NCBI GenBank assembly: GCA_002327725.1
Contig: DCXP01000031.1
Span: 675 to 6,359 of the forward strand
DNA: 5,685 nucleotides
From: Proteobacteria bacterium UBA2133
Lineage (GTDB): Bacteria > Pseudomonadota > Gammaproteobacteria > Arenicellales > UBA868
Reading direction: 5' to 3'
In this document: piece by piece, positions 1 to 5,685 of the stretch
Layout of the letters: every line of letters starts with the position of its first letter
Position numbering within the stretch: position 1 is the stretch's first letter
Position numbers and translations under genes: made by a program
The notes under the pieces: model-generated
What the model was told of the DNA's origin: nothing
The model's input: the letters and a program-made list of their open reading frames with translations, nothing else
Databases searched by the model: none

Positions 1-34
1 GGCTGGGCCCCATCCCGGCCGGAGGTTATTCCCC

Positions 35-1741
35 TCAGGCCTCGTAGACGACCTTGCCGCCAACGATGGTCTTGACCACGCCGATGGTTTTGATCTCGTG
101 GGGGTCTACTGTCAGGATGTCCTTGTCGATAACGCAGAAATCGGCCACCTTGCCCACCTCGATGGAGCCCTTGACATCCTCCTGGTGATCCTGCCAGGCG
201 CCGTTGATGGTGTAGCTTCTGATGGCTTCCTCAACGGTGATGCGTTCCTCAGGGCCGCTGACGGTGCCCGAAACCAGGCTCTCGCGGAGGACGGCGTTCT
301 CCACTCCCAACCGCCAGTTGGGCACGGTTATGGGCGCGTCGGAACTGGAGGTCAGGTTGAGACCCGAATCGATGGCCGTCCGCATCGGCCACTCGTAGGC
401 TGCCCTCTCATCGCCGACCACGGCCGGTTCAAAGTCGGAGATCATGGCTTCGATAGTCGGCTGCATGGCTACGCCGCCCTTGATCCCGGCCAGCTTCTGA
501 CATGTCTCCGGGCTGATAAAGTCGGCGTGGACGACATAGTGACGCGGGTCGCCGCCTGGTTTTTCGGCCAAGGCCTCGACGTATCCGTCCACGGTGGCGT
601 CGATGGCCCGGTCGCCGGTGGCGTGAACCGCGATCTGATAGCCATGGTTGTGGACCAGTTTGATCATCCTGATCAGGTTGGCCCGCTGTTCCTCGTCGGT
701 CTTCCCGGGCAGGACCGAGACGCCGTGTCCGACGTCACCGCTGATGTAATCCTCGTTCATCCAGGAGGTGTAGGTCAGGGGGATGCCGTCGGCAAACAGT
801 TTGATGCCGGGGAAGTTGAGCCATTCAGGATCGGTGTCCCGGGGTATGGGAAAGGATTCGAGGCCTTTTTTCAAATCGTCGTAATTCAGGGCCCCGTAGT
901 CGCCCAGCAGAATCAGGATAGTTGCCCGGGCGGCCAATTGATCGCTGTCCAGCAGTTCCCGGTAGATGTCTATGAACTCGGCGCTCATAACCCCGTAGGC
1001 GTAGGCTTCGCCGCCGGGTCCGATGGCCGCGTCGGTGAAACTGGTGATCCCGTTGGCGCTCAGGAGACCGATGGCCGACAGGAGGGCTTCTTTCTTTTCC
1101 TCCCTGGTCAGGATGGGCACGAACTTGGTGACCAGGGCCTGGGCCCCCAGTTCCAGAAAAATACCCGTCGCCTCGCCCTCGGCGTCCCGCTCGATCACGC
1201 CTGAAGGGGGCTCGGTGTCGCTGGTGATACCGGCGATTTCCAGGGCCTTGTGGTTGACCAGGATGGTGTGTCCCGAAAAATCGGTCAGGATGACCGGGTT
1301 GTCGGGCGAGACCGGATCGATGTCCGAGCGCCTGGGGAACATCGAAGGGTCGTTTTTGCATTCCACCAGCGAGCCCTGATCCCAGCCAAAGCCGCGGATC
1401 CACTCACCTGGCTCAACCTCGGCCGCCTTGACTCGGACGGCCTCGACGATATCGCCGATGGATTGAACGTGGGGGAAGGACATATCCAGGGCCAACGGCG
1501 GTCGGGTCGCTCCAAAAAAGGGAGCATGCATGTGGGAGTCGTTGATCCCCGGTAGCATGGTCCGGCCATCCAGGTCGATCACCTCGGTGGCCGGTGTGGT
1601 CAAGGCCTTGACGTCGTCGTTGTCACCCACGGCGACGATCCGGCCATCCTTGACCGCCACCGCCGAGGCGATCTCGAAGTTTTGATTTACGGTTATTACC
1701 TTGCCGTTTACGATGACCAGATCGGCTGCGGAATTTTCCAT
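35..1741 (-). CDS. YtcJ-like metal-dependent amidohydrolase (amidohydrolase family 3)
   Basis: A 568-residue cytosolic protein without a signal peptide, of the usual length for YtcJ/NfdA-type amidohydrolases. The N-terminal beta-sandwich segment (about 8-65, including VNGKVITV and DGRIVAVGD) leads into the barrel. Visible metal-site candidates are H70 and H72 in NDSHMH, K314 in GIKLFADG (the position expected for the carboxylated lysine), H373 in AVHATGDRA, H405 in VVHADF and D468 in SSSDAP, so the enzyme looks active. The C-terminal KGSIEVGKVADFCVID (about 524-539) is the standard closing strand of the family. Known members hydrolyse N-formyl or N-acyl amides and related C-N bonds; the substrate here cannot be read from sequence. 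The ATG at 1741 is supported by AGGAGG five bases upstream. Downstream only 34 bases are visible. A long open frame on the opposite strand across this gene is a GC-driven shadow. Confidence 0.92.
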   Translation of the reverse strand: MENSAADLVIVNGKVITVNQNFEIASAVAVKDGRIVAVGDNDDVKALTTPATEVIDLDGRTMLPGINDSHMHAPFFGATRPPLALDMSFPHVQSIGDIVEAVRVKAAEVEPGEWIRGFGWDQGSLVECKNDPSMFPRRSDIDPVSPDNPVILTDFSGHTILVNHKALEIAGITSDTEPPSGVIERDAEGEATGIFLELGAQALVTKFVPILTREEKKEALLSAIGLLSANGITSFTDAAIGPGGEAYAYGVMSAEFIDIYRELLDSDQLAARATILILLGDYGALNYDDLKKGLESFPIPRDTDPEWLNFPGIKLFADGIPLTYTSWMNEDYISGDVGHGVSVLPGKTDEEQRANLIRMIKLVHNHGYQIAVHATGDRAIDATVDGYVEALAEKPGGDPRHYVVHADFISPETCQKLAGIKGGVAMQPTIEAMISDFEPAVVGDERAAYEWPMRTAIDSGLNLTSSSDAPITVPNWRLGVENAVLRESLVSGTVSGPEERITVEEAIRSYTINGAWQDHQEDVKGSIEVGKVADFCVIDKDILTVDPHEIKTIGVVKTIVGGKVVYEA

Positions 1742-1746
1742 TTATC

Positions 1747-1752
1747 CCTCCT
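1747..1752 (-). promoter_or_regulatory. Strong Shine-Dalgarno site of the amidohydrolase gene
   Basis: On the minus strand AGGAGG lies five bases before the ATG at 1741. It is the strongest ribosome binding site in the window and fixes the start codon. Confidence 0.8.
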
Positions 1753-1819
1753 GCTCCAGATATTCGCCGCTCCGGGCTGGCGCAACGCCCGACTCGACCT
1801 TGTTTGAGTGCTACCGACT

Positions 1820-1841
1820 GCAGGAAGTATAAACAGGCTGG
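1820..1841. repeat. 22-base direct repeat, copy 1
   Basis: This copy matches 3306-3327 at 21 of 22 positions, in the same orientation; the core reads AGGAARTATAAACAGG on the plus strand, with R the only difference (G here, A in copy 2). Similarity stops sharply on both sides. On the minus strand the copy contains TATACT and ends 78 bases before the amidohydrolase ATG. It is either a repeated regulatory element or a recombination boundary. Confidence 0.85.
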
Positions 1842-1855
1842 CTAAAGGTTGCGAA
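1826..1855 (-). promoter_or_regulatory. Possible sigma-70-type promoter for the amidohydrolase gene
   Basis: On the minus strand TTCGCA (1850-1855, four of six matches to TTGACA) and TATACT (1826-1831, five of six matches to TATAAT) are separated by 18 bases. Transcription would start near 1818, giving a leader of about 75-80 bases. The -10 hexamer lies inside the direct repeat; the -35 hexamer lies just outside it. This is a visual match only, so it is weak. Confidence 0.3.
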
Positions 1856-1990
1856 TGCGGCTATGCGAGGTGGTGTCAGTTCGCCAGTGTTATGCCCACT
1901 CGCGCTGACGGCGAGTTCGATCCGGTCATCGGGCCCGAAGGCAATAAGAGTGTGGACTACTCCGAGAACCCCACTAACACTGTAAACCTC

Positions 1991-2314
1991 TCAGCCTTTT
2001 CTGCTAGGTCTGGCAAGGCAGCCTTTAATAGACCCACAGGAAACGGCCTCCATCTCCTTTACGGCCTGAACCATGATCTGAACCTCCGGTACCAACTCCC
2101 CGTCTTCGCCATAGATGAGCGGATAGGGATTGTCATCGAGGCCTGGCACGATCTTCATCCGAACCGGGAAGTCATAGCTACATGCATTTCCGACTTCACC
2201 GGGGATCATCGGATACCGCCTGTGGTCGAATAAGAGAACGCCGATGGCTTCCCCATAGTAAGGCTTTCCGCCAACGACCTTCGCTCCGCTATCGCTAAGC
2301 ACCGATATAACCAT
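1991..2314 (-). pseudogene. Truncated aspartate/glutamate racemase-family gene (N-terminal part only)
   Basis: The 107-residue product carries the N-terminal signature of a cytosolic Asp/Glu/hydantoin racemase-like family: GEAIGVLLFDHRRYPMIPGE, then VGNACSYDFPVRMKIVPG, corresponding to the usual IG(V/I)L..D..(F/Y)P.IPG(D/E)VGN....FPV pattern. After the helix ending KEMEA (about residue 90) the expected stretch containing the catalytic-type SCG motif is scrambled: the protein reads VSCGS and then an unrelated tail to a TGA. Full-length members are roughly 230-260 residues, so the second cysteine region and most of the fold are missing. A small internal deletion just before VSCG followed by loss of the rest would explain this, but I cannot reconstruct the event. 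The ATG at 2314 overlaps the ureohydrolase 3' end by 20 bases, suggesting former translational coupling. A short functional protein is unlikely. Family assignment is by recalled motif pattern, not by alignment. Confidence 0.68.
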
Positions 2315-3236
2315 TGTGGGCGAGTACCCCTATCAGATTGAGCAGCATGCGCGCGCCAAATTGCGAGGTCAGATTGGAAACGTCGAGCTCCGGCACCACT
2401 TCTACAAAATCCATACCAACAACCTTTCCTTTGCGGGCGAGGCCGCGCATCAGGTTTAAGGTCTGATAGTAAGTGACACCACCGGGCGTTGGATAGCCAA
2501 CGCCCGGTGCGATAGACGGGTCAAGTCCATCTGCGTCTACCGTCAGAAAGTAACGTTCGGCGGCCGGGATCTGGTCAACTACTGCCTCGATCCCGACCTC
2601 ATGCAGTTCCTCCGCACGAATCAGAAGGCTTTTGCCGTATGCGGTTACATCCGCGACCTCCTGGCGCATGGCACTACCTTGACCGCGCAAACCGATCTGA
2701 GCCATTGACGATACCCACGGCATTTCAGAGGCCCGCCGCATAGGACTGCTGTAACCTTCACGAAGTCCGTCTCGCTCGTCGACCCAATCGAGATGTGCGT
2801 CGATTTGTACAAGGCAAAGCGGCCCTTGTTTTTCGTAGGCCCGCAGCACCGGAATCGTCGTTCCGTGATCACCGCCGATGACAATCGGTACGGCCCCTCG
2901 TTCAAGTATGGTCCGCACGGTATCCGTAACCATCTGTAGGTACTCGGAGAAATTCTTTTCACCGATAACCGCATCACCACAATCGACGCAGCGAATATCG
3001 CGGCCGGCGAACAGCTCGCCGCCGAAGTCGAAATCGTAATGATCGATCTTGGCGTAGGGTACTGATCCGCGTCGGATCGCGCCTGGCGCAGACACACAGT
3101 TGTAACGCGAATGACCCGGATAAGGGCTCAAAAGAGGCACCCCCAGCACCGCGACATCCGCGTCAAGCGAGGTCACGTTATTGCAGATCGGAAACCCCGC
3201 AAACGTGGATCCATCGCGGTTTAGACTTGGCGACAC
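2295..3236 (-). CDS. Ureohydrolase, agmatinase/arginase family
   Basis: A manganese-type ureohydrolase that should cleave urea from a guanidino compound (agmatine or a related guanidino acid). Counting from the GTG at 3236 (313 residues), the binuclear metal ligands are all present: H124 in GGDH, D146/H148/D150 in DAHLD, and D234/D236 in VDADGLDP. They are followed by the family's APGVGYPTPGG loop and by FVEVVPELD (E279, the expected guanidinium-facing glutamate). The region SPYPGHSRYNCVSAPGAIRRGS precedes them, as in agmatinase-like members. I prefer GTG 3236 because AGAGGA lies five bases upstream and VSPSLNRDGSTFAGFP resembles a normal family N-terminus. The in-frame ATG at 3299 (334 residues) has no Shine-Dalgarno sequence and adds an arginine-rich, unconserved-looking 21 residues. 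The 3' end overlaps the racemase-family gene by 20 bases. Sampled GC is lower than in the left-hand gene. Exact substrate is open: agmatine, guanidinobutyrate and other guanidino compounds are all possible. Confidence 0.9.
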   Translation of the reverse strand: MSPSLNRDGSTFAGFPICNNVTSLDADVAVLGVPLLSPYPGHSRYNCVSAPGAIRRGSVPYAKIDHYDFDFGGELFAGRDIRCVDCGDAVIGEKNFSEYLQMVTDTVRTILERGAVPIVIGGDHGTTIPVLRAYEKQGPLCLVQIDAHLDWVDERDGLREGYSSPMRRASEMPWVSSMAQIGLRGQGSAMRQEVADVTAYGKSLLIRAEELHEVGIEAVVDQIPAAERYFLTVDADGLDPSIAPGVGYPTPGGVTYYQTLNLMRGLARKGKVVGMDFVEVVPELDVSNLTSQFGARMLLNLIGVLAHNGYIGA

Positions 3237-3241
3237 AATAA

Positions 3242-3247
3242 TCCTCT
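3242..3247 (-). promoter_or_regulatory. Shine-Dalgarno site deciding the ureohydrolase start
   Basis: On the minus strand AGAGGA lies five bases before GTG 3236. No comparable purine-rich site precedes the alternative ATG at 3299, so this site favours the shorter protein. Confidence 0.6.
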
Positions 3248-3305
3248 CATTAGGAACCGGAACAATCTCAGAACATGCGCGCGGCGCTCTGCCGGCCATT
3301 CGAGC

Positions 3306-3327
3306 GCAGGAAATATAAACAGGCTGG
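3306..3327. repeat. 22-base direct repeat, copy 2
   Basis: Near-identical partner of 1820-1841 (one mismatch, same orientation). On the minus strand it contains TATATT at 3312-3317, a -10-like hexamer, but no good -35 hexamer stands 16-18 bases upstream. It ends 69 bases before the preferred ureohydrolase start and 6 bases before the alternative ATG. The rest of the interval between the ureohydrolase and cysteine synthase genes (about 3328-3432) shows neither a gene nor a clear terminator. Confidence 0.85.
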
Positions 3328-3432
3328 GGCGGAAATCACCCAGTTTGCGCTCGGTCGAGAGGAACTCCGGGCCATTCACGAATCTAGAACTGATCGCGGT
3401 AGTCCCCTTGTTTGCGCGTGAGCGCTGAAAGT

Positions 3433-4353
3433 TCATGTCTGTTGGGCCCACAGTTCCGTCGTGAGGTAACGCTCGCCGGTATCGGGCAATATGGCGAGCA
3501 GCTGCGTGTCCTTTGCGCTGTCGCGCCGGGCATAAGCCAGCATACCCACTACTGCGGCCCCGCAGGAGATACCACAAAAGATGCCCTCGCGTTCTGCCAG
3601 TTGTCGGGCGATAGCCATGGCGTCATCGGCATTGATGGGGATCACCTCGTCGTAAGCGCTCTGATCGAGCGTGTCTGGGATGAAACCCGGTGCAGTGCCC
3701 ATGATTCGGTGTTTGCAGGCGATACCCTGGGAGAGGATGGGTGAGGCGTCGGGTTCGGTCGCAATGATGCGGATACCGGGGATTGCGCCTCGCAGTACCC
3801 GGGAAAGTCCAGTCACGGTGCCGCCGGTACCGGTGGTGCAGATAACGGCATCAAGGTCTTTGCCGAAGTCCTCGATGATCTCTGCAGCGGTTTTTCGGTG
3901 CGATTCCGGGTTGGCCGGGTTGTAGTGCTGGCCAACGAAAAAGTAGCCTTTTTCTTTTTCCAGCCGGCGGGCTTCTTCGATGGCGCCAACCGTGCCTTTG
4001 TCTGCCGGGGTCAGCACCAGTTCGCTGCCATAGGCGCGCAGGATGGCTTTGCGTTCCTCACTCATGTCCTCGGACATTACGAAAACGGCCGGGTAGCCTT
4101 TGACTGCCGCGACCATGGCCAGGCCAATGCCGGTGTTGCCCGAGGTGGGCTCGACGATGGTGTCACCGGCTTTCAATACGCCCCGTTCCTCGGCATCCTC
4201 AATCATTTTGACCGCCGGTCGGTCCTTGACCGAGCCGCCAGGGTTGAAACTCTCGAGTTTGACCCAGAGAGCCGCCGCCTGGTGGTCGCTGAAACTGTTG
4301 AGGCGTACGACCGGGGTTGCGCCCACGGTTTGCAAGATATTGTCATATTTCAT
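3433..4353 (-). CDS. cysK: Cysteine synthase (O-acetylserine sulfhydrylase)
   Basis: A 306-residue cytosolic PLP enzyme that makes cysteine from O-acetylserine and sulfide, the last step of sulfur assimilation. The N-terminus runs straight into the family's TVGATPVVRLN. K43 in PGGSVKDRPA is the PLP lysine; TSGNTG (70-75) is the substrate-binding loop; TTGTGGT (173-179) is the PLP phosphate loop; S263 in GISCGAAV is the residue expected near the PLP ring nitrogen, with Cys264 where many members have a second serine; PDTGERYLTT (290-299) closes the protein as in CysK. The full length and intact motifs make it functional. CysM or a cystathionine synthase-like role is less likely given the length and C-terminal motif. 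No strong Shine-Dalgarno sequence precedes the ATG. It lies 49 bases downstream of the PPTase gene and is probably transcribed with it. Confidence 0.95.
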   Translation of the reverse strand: MKYDNILQTVGATPVVRLNSFSDHQAAALWVKLESFNPGGSVKDRPAVKMIEDAEERGVLKAGDTIVEPTSGNTGIGLAMVAAVKGYPAVFVMSEDMSEERKAILRAYGSELVLTPADKGTVGAIEEARRLEKEKGYFFVGQHYNPANPESHRKTAAEIIEDFGKDLDAVICTTGTGGTVTGLSRVLRGAIPGIRIIATEPDASPILSQGIACKHRIMGTAPGFIPDTLDQSAYDEVIPINADDAMAIARQLAEREGIFCGISCGAAVVGMLAYARRDSAKDTQLLAILPDTGERYLTTELWAQQT

Positions 4354-4402
4354 GAGGGGATCGTAACGGCTCAGGTGCTACGGGGAAATGTTTTTCACCC
4401 GG

Positions 4403-5143
4403 TTAGTTAGCCGGTGGGGGAAACGCTGACCAGGGCCGCTGCTGCAGGGTCAGTGCGCGGGTGCTGCCGGTGGCGAGGCAGGCCCGGTAGCCGGGCGCGG
4501 CAGTGAGGTCGTACAGCCGGGTGCGTTGCAGGTCACTCGGCAGCCACGGCGTTGCCTCGAGCCGGGCTGGCTGATCGGGGTCGACGCTGACTGCAAACTG
4601 AGCCAGTGGCAGGGTCAGCCCGCGGCCATGCAACTTGATGTAGGCCTCTTTGCGCGTCCAGCAGGCAAAGAAGGCTTCCACCTGCCTTGCTTCATCGAGT
4701 GCGGCAAGGTGGGCCACTTCGTCCACCGAGAAAAACCGTCGGGCGAGGTCTAGCCGACTGTGTCGGCCTGGCGCGCGCAGGCGCTCGACATCAATGCCGA
4801 CTTCACAGGCTGATGTGACCGCCAGGTAGACCCAGCTCCCGGCATGGGAAAGATTGAAACGCAAGCCGCACTCCTTCGCCAGATTCGGTTTGCCGTGCCT
4901 GCCATAGTGCAAGACTACCGCTTGTGGCGTGATACCAAGATAAAAGCCCAGCACCATGCGCAGCGCACCACGCGCGGCGCTGAAATTGTGACGGTCGCGG
5001 GCAAAGACGAAACGGTCTGCCCGGGCCAGTTCATCCCCTGCCAGTAGCGCGCGGAATGTGGCCAGCGTATCCGGGTCGCCTGGCACAGCCAACGTCCAGA
5101 CGTGAACTTCATCTTGCGGCAAGTGGTTGGTGGTTGCAGTCAT
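4403..5143 (-). CDS. Sfp-type 4'-phosphopantetheinyl transferase
   Basis: A 246-residue enzyme that transfers the phosphopantetheine arm of CoA to a serine of carrier proteins (fatty acid, polyketide or nonribosomal peptide). Its length suits the two-lobed, monomeric Sfp/Gsp group rather than the short AcpS group. Ordered motifs: GRHGKPNL (81-88, CoA-contacting), RFNLSHAG (95-102, H100), VGIDVE (115-120, Mg-binding D118 and E120), RRFFSVDEVAHL (135-146) and FFACWTRKEAYIKLHGRGL (158-176, with K165, E166 and K170). All key residues are present. The ATG at 5143 gives a normal N-terminus, although no clear Shine-Dalgarno sequence is visible. No carrier protein, PKS or NRPS gene is in the window, so its target is unknown; it could be the cell's general PPTase or belong to a biosynthetic cluster beyond the edge. 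It lies 50 bases from the transporter stop, consistent with an operon. Confidence 0.94.
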   Translation of the reverse strand: MTATTNHLPQDEVHVWTLAVPGDPDTLATFRALLAGDELARADRFVFARDRHNFSAARGALRMVLGFYLGITPQAVVLHYGRHGKPNLAKECGLRFNLSHAGSWVYLAVTSACEVGIDVERLRAPGRHSRLDLARRFFSVDEVAHLAALDEARQVEAFFACWTRKEAYIKLHGRGLTLPLAQFAVSVDPDQPARLEATPWLPSDLQRTRLYDLTAAPGYRACLATGSTRALTLQQRPWSAFPPPAN

Positions 5144-5193
5144 TGGGCGTAATGCTATGTGCCGAGCTTCCCGGCAGGCAGTAGCCTGGTATA

Positions 5194-5685
5194 TCAGCCT
5201 CGGGTTGCCGCAGCAGGAGTGCGGGCAAAGATAATTAGGGCCACACCAACAAGTACAACTGCGCCGCCCGACAGTACCACCAGCGAAGGGCGTTCACCCA
5301 GCAGGATAGCGGCACTGACGATGGTGAAAATGGGCAGCAACAATAACACCGGCATGACTTGAGATACCGGATTGCGCGCAAGTACGCTGTACCAGATGCC
5401 GTAGCCCAGTGCAGTCATGATGACGCCCAGGTACAGCACGGTGCCCCAGCCGATCCAGCTGGCATGCAGGACGGCATTGATGTGGCCGCTCTCAATGAGC
5501 AACGATCCGAGCAGCATCTGTGGCGCGGCAAAGACACCGATCCAGGCCACGGCAGTCAGGCCGCTGATGCGGCTGCTAATTCTCTTGAACATGATCTGGC
5601 CGATGGCCCAGGTTAAGGCGCCGCTGGCGGTCAGCAGCACGGCGAACAGTTGGCCGCGCAATTCGGGCTGGCCAGCGATCAGGAC
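5194..5685 (-). CDS. DMT-superfamily transporter, EamA domain (C-terminal half, partial)
   Basis: The frame is open to the right edge, so the gene starts outside the window; the 163 visible codons are the C-terminal half of a protein that is usually about 290-300 residues with ten membrane helices. Five hydrophobic segments are visible at about residues 13-33, 43-64, 80-102, 109-129 and 136-154. The pattern GALTWAIGQIMFKR at the start of the second EamA repeat, the LGYGIWYSVL segment and LLGERPSLVVLSGGAVVLVG near the end are characteristic of the drug/metabolite transporter group in the inner membrane. Relatives export amino acids or metabolites; the substrate cannot be read here. A TTG within the visible part could be mistaken for a start, but it falls in the middle of the fold. 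The stop is a TGA at 5194-5196, 50 bases before the PPTase gene. Confidence 0.9.
   Translation of the reverse strand, partial: VLIAGQPELRGQLFAVLLTASGALTWAIGQIMFKRISSRISGLTAVAWIGVFAAPQMLLGSLLIESGHINAVLHASWIGWGTVLYLGVIMTALGYGIWYSVLARNPVSQVMPVLLLLPIFTIVSAAILLGERPSLVVLSGGAVVLVGVALIIFARTPAAATRG

Larger units (their letters stand above)
1742..1990. other. Gene-free interval between the amidohydrolase and the broken racemase gene
   Basis: About 250 bases with no convincing gene. It holds the amidohydrolase ribosome binding site, one copy of the 22-base direct repeat (1820-1841) and a possible promoter. The racemase reading frame, read past its stop at 1991, stays open for 59 further codons to a TAG at 1811-1813, but I recognise no racemase motif in it or in the other two minus-strand frames. 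A plus-strand open frame starting at 1808 with GTG mostly shadows the racemase fragment and has no recognisable domain. No clear rho-independent terminator is visible. Confidence 0.6.

Noticed and set aside
17..41. Stem-loop over the amidohydrolase stop codon (GGCC and GAGG arms with a seven-base loop)
   Set aside because: The stem is interrupted by a mismatch and no T-run follows on the minus strand, so it is not a convincing terminator.
98..1204. Plus-strand open frame of 368 codons opposite the amidohydrolase gene
   Set aside because: It lies wholly antisense to a gene with complete family motifs, shows no recognisable domain, and such frames are common opposite GC-rich genes.
1808..2233. 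Plus-strand open frame of 141 codons over the gene-free interval and racemase fragment
   Set aside because: It starts with GTG without a clear ribosome binding site, is mostly antisense to the racemase signature, and has no recognisable domain.
1820..3327. Reading the repeat-bracketed block as an insertion sequence or integron cassette
   Set aside because: There is no transposase, integrase or terminal inverted repeat that I can see, and 22 bases is too long for an ordinary target-site duplication.
3221..3577. Minus-strand frame of 118 codons spanning the interval between cysteine synthase and ureohydrolase
   Set aside because: It overlaps the ends of both real genes in another frame and has no family resemblance that I can name.
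4396..4417. Bulged hairpin CACCCGG...CCGGTG at the PPTase stop codon, next to a T-run on the plus strand
   Set aside because: The T-run is on the wrong side for either direction: minus-strand transcription would give an A-run after the hairpin. It is probably incidental.
5160..5176. Five-base-pair hairpin (TGCCG...CGGCA) between the transporter and PPTase genes
   Set aside because: It is short and lacks a T-run, and the small gap suggests co-transcription rather than termination.

Overview
All genes supported here lie on the minus strand, so the window reads right to left in transcription order: a DMT/EamA-type transporter (cut by the window's right edge), a 4'-phosphopantetheinyl transferase, a cysteine synthase, a ureohydrolase of the agmatinase/arginase family, a broken aspartate/glutamate racemase-family gene, and a large YtcJ-type metal-dependent amidohydrolase. 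There are no RNA genes, CRISPR arrays, transposases or integrases that I can recognise. Gene styles and the moderate-to-high GC content suggest a Gram-negative bacterium, probably a proteobacterium; this is an impression from protein style, not a demonstrated placement.

Right part (about 3433-5685): the transporter, PPTase and cysteine synthase genes follow one another with gaps of only about 50 bases and look like one transcription unit. The three products are complete or, for the transporter, its C-terminal half; all their key motifs are intact.

Middle part (about 1820-3327): an intact ureohydrolase gene overlaps the start of a racemase-family gene that keeps only its N-terminal third. By eye this block has lower GC (about 53-55% in sampled lines) than the amidohydrolase gene (about 68% in a sampled line). 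It is bracketed by a 22-base direct repeat with a single mismatch, at 1820-1841 and 3306-3327. Each copy lies 69-78 bases upstream of a likely start codon on the minus strand and carries a -10-like hexamer.

Left part (35-1741): the amidohydrolase has a strong Shine-Dalgarno sequence and a full metal-binding set. It is separated from the broken racemase gene by about 250 bases without a convincing gene.

Working picture: the left and middle genes look like accessory catabolism of nitrogen compounds (guanidino hydrolysis, amide or related hydrolysis, amino-acid racemisation). The right genes combine cysteine synthesis, carrier-protein activation and export. The most interesting feature is the repeat-bracketed block, which is either a shared regulatory element copied in front of two genes or the scar of recombination. 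I see no clear evidence of a wholly new system.
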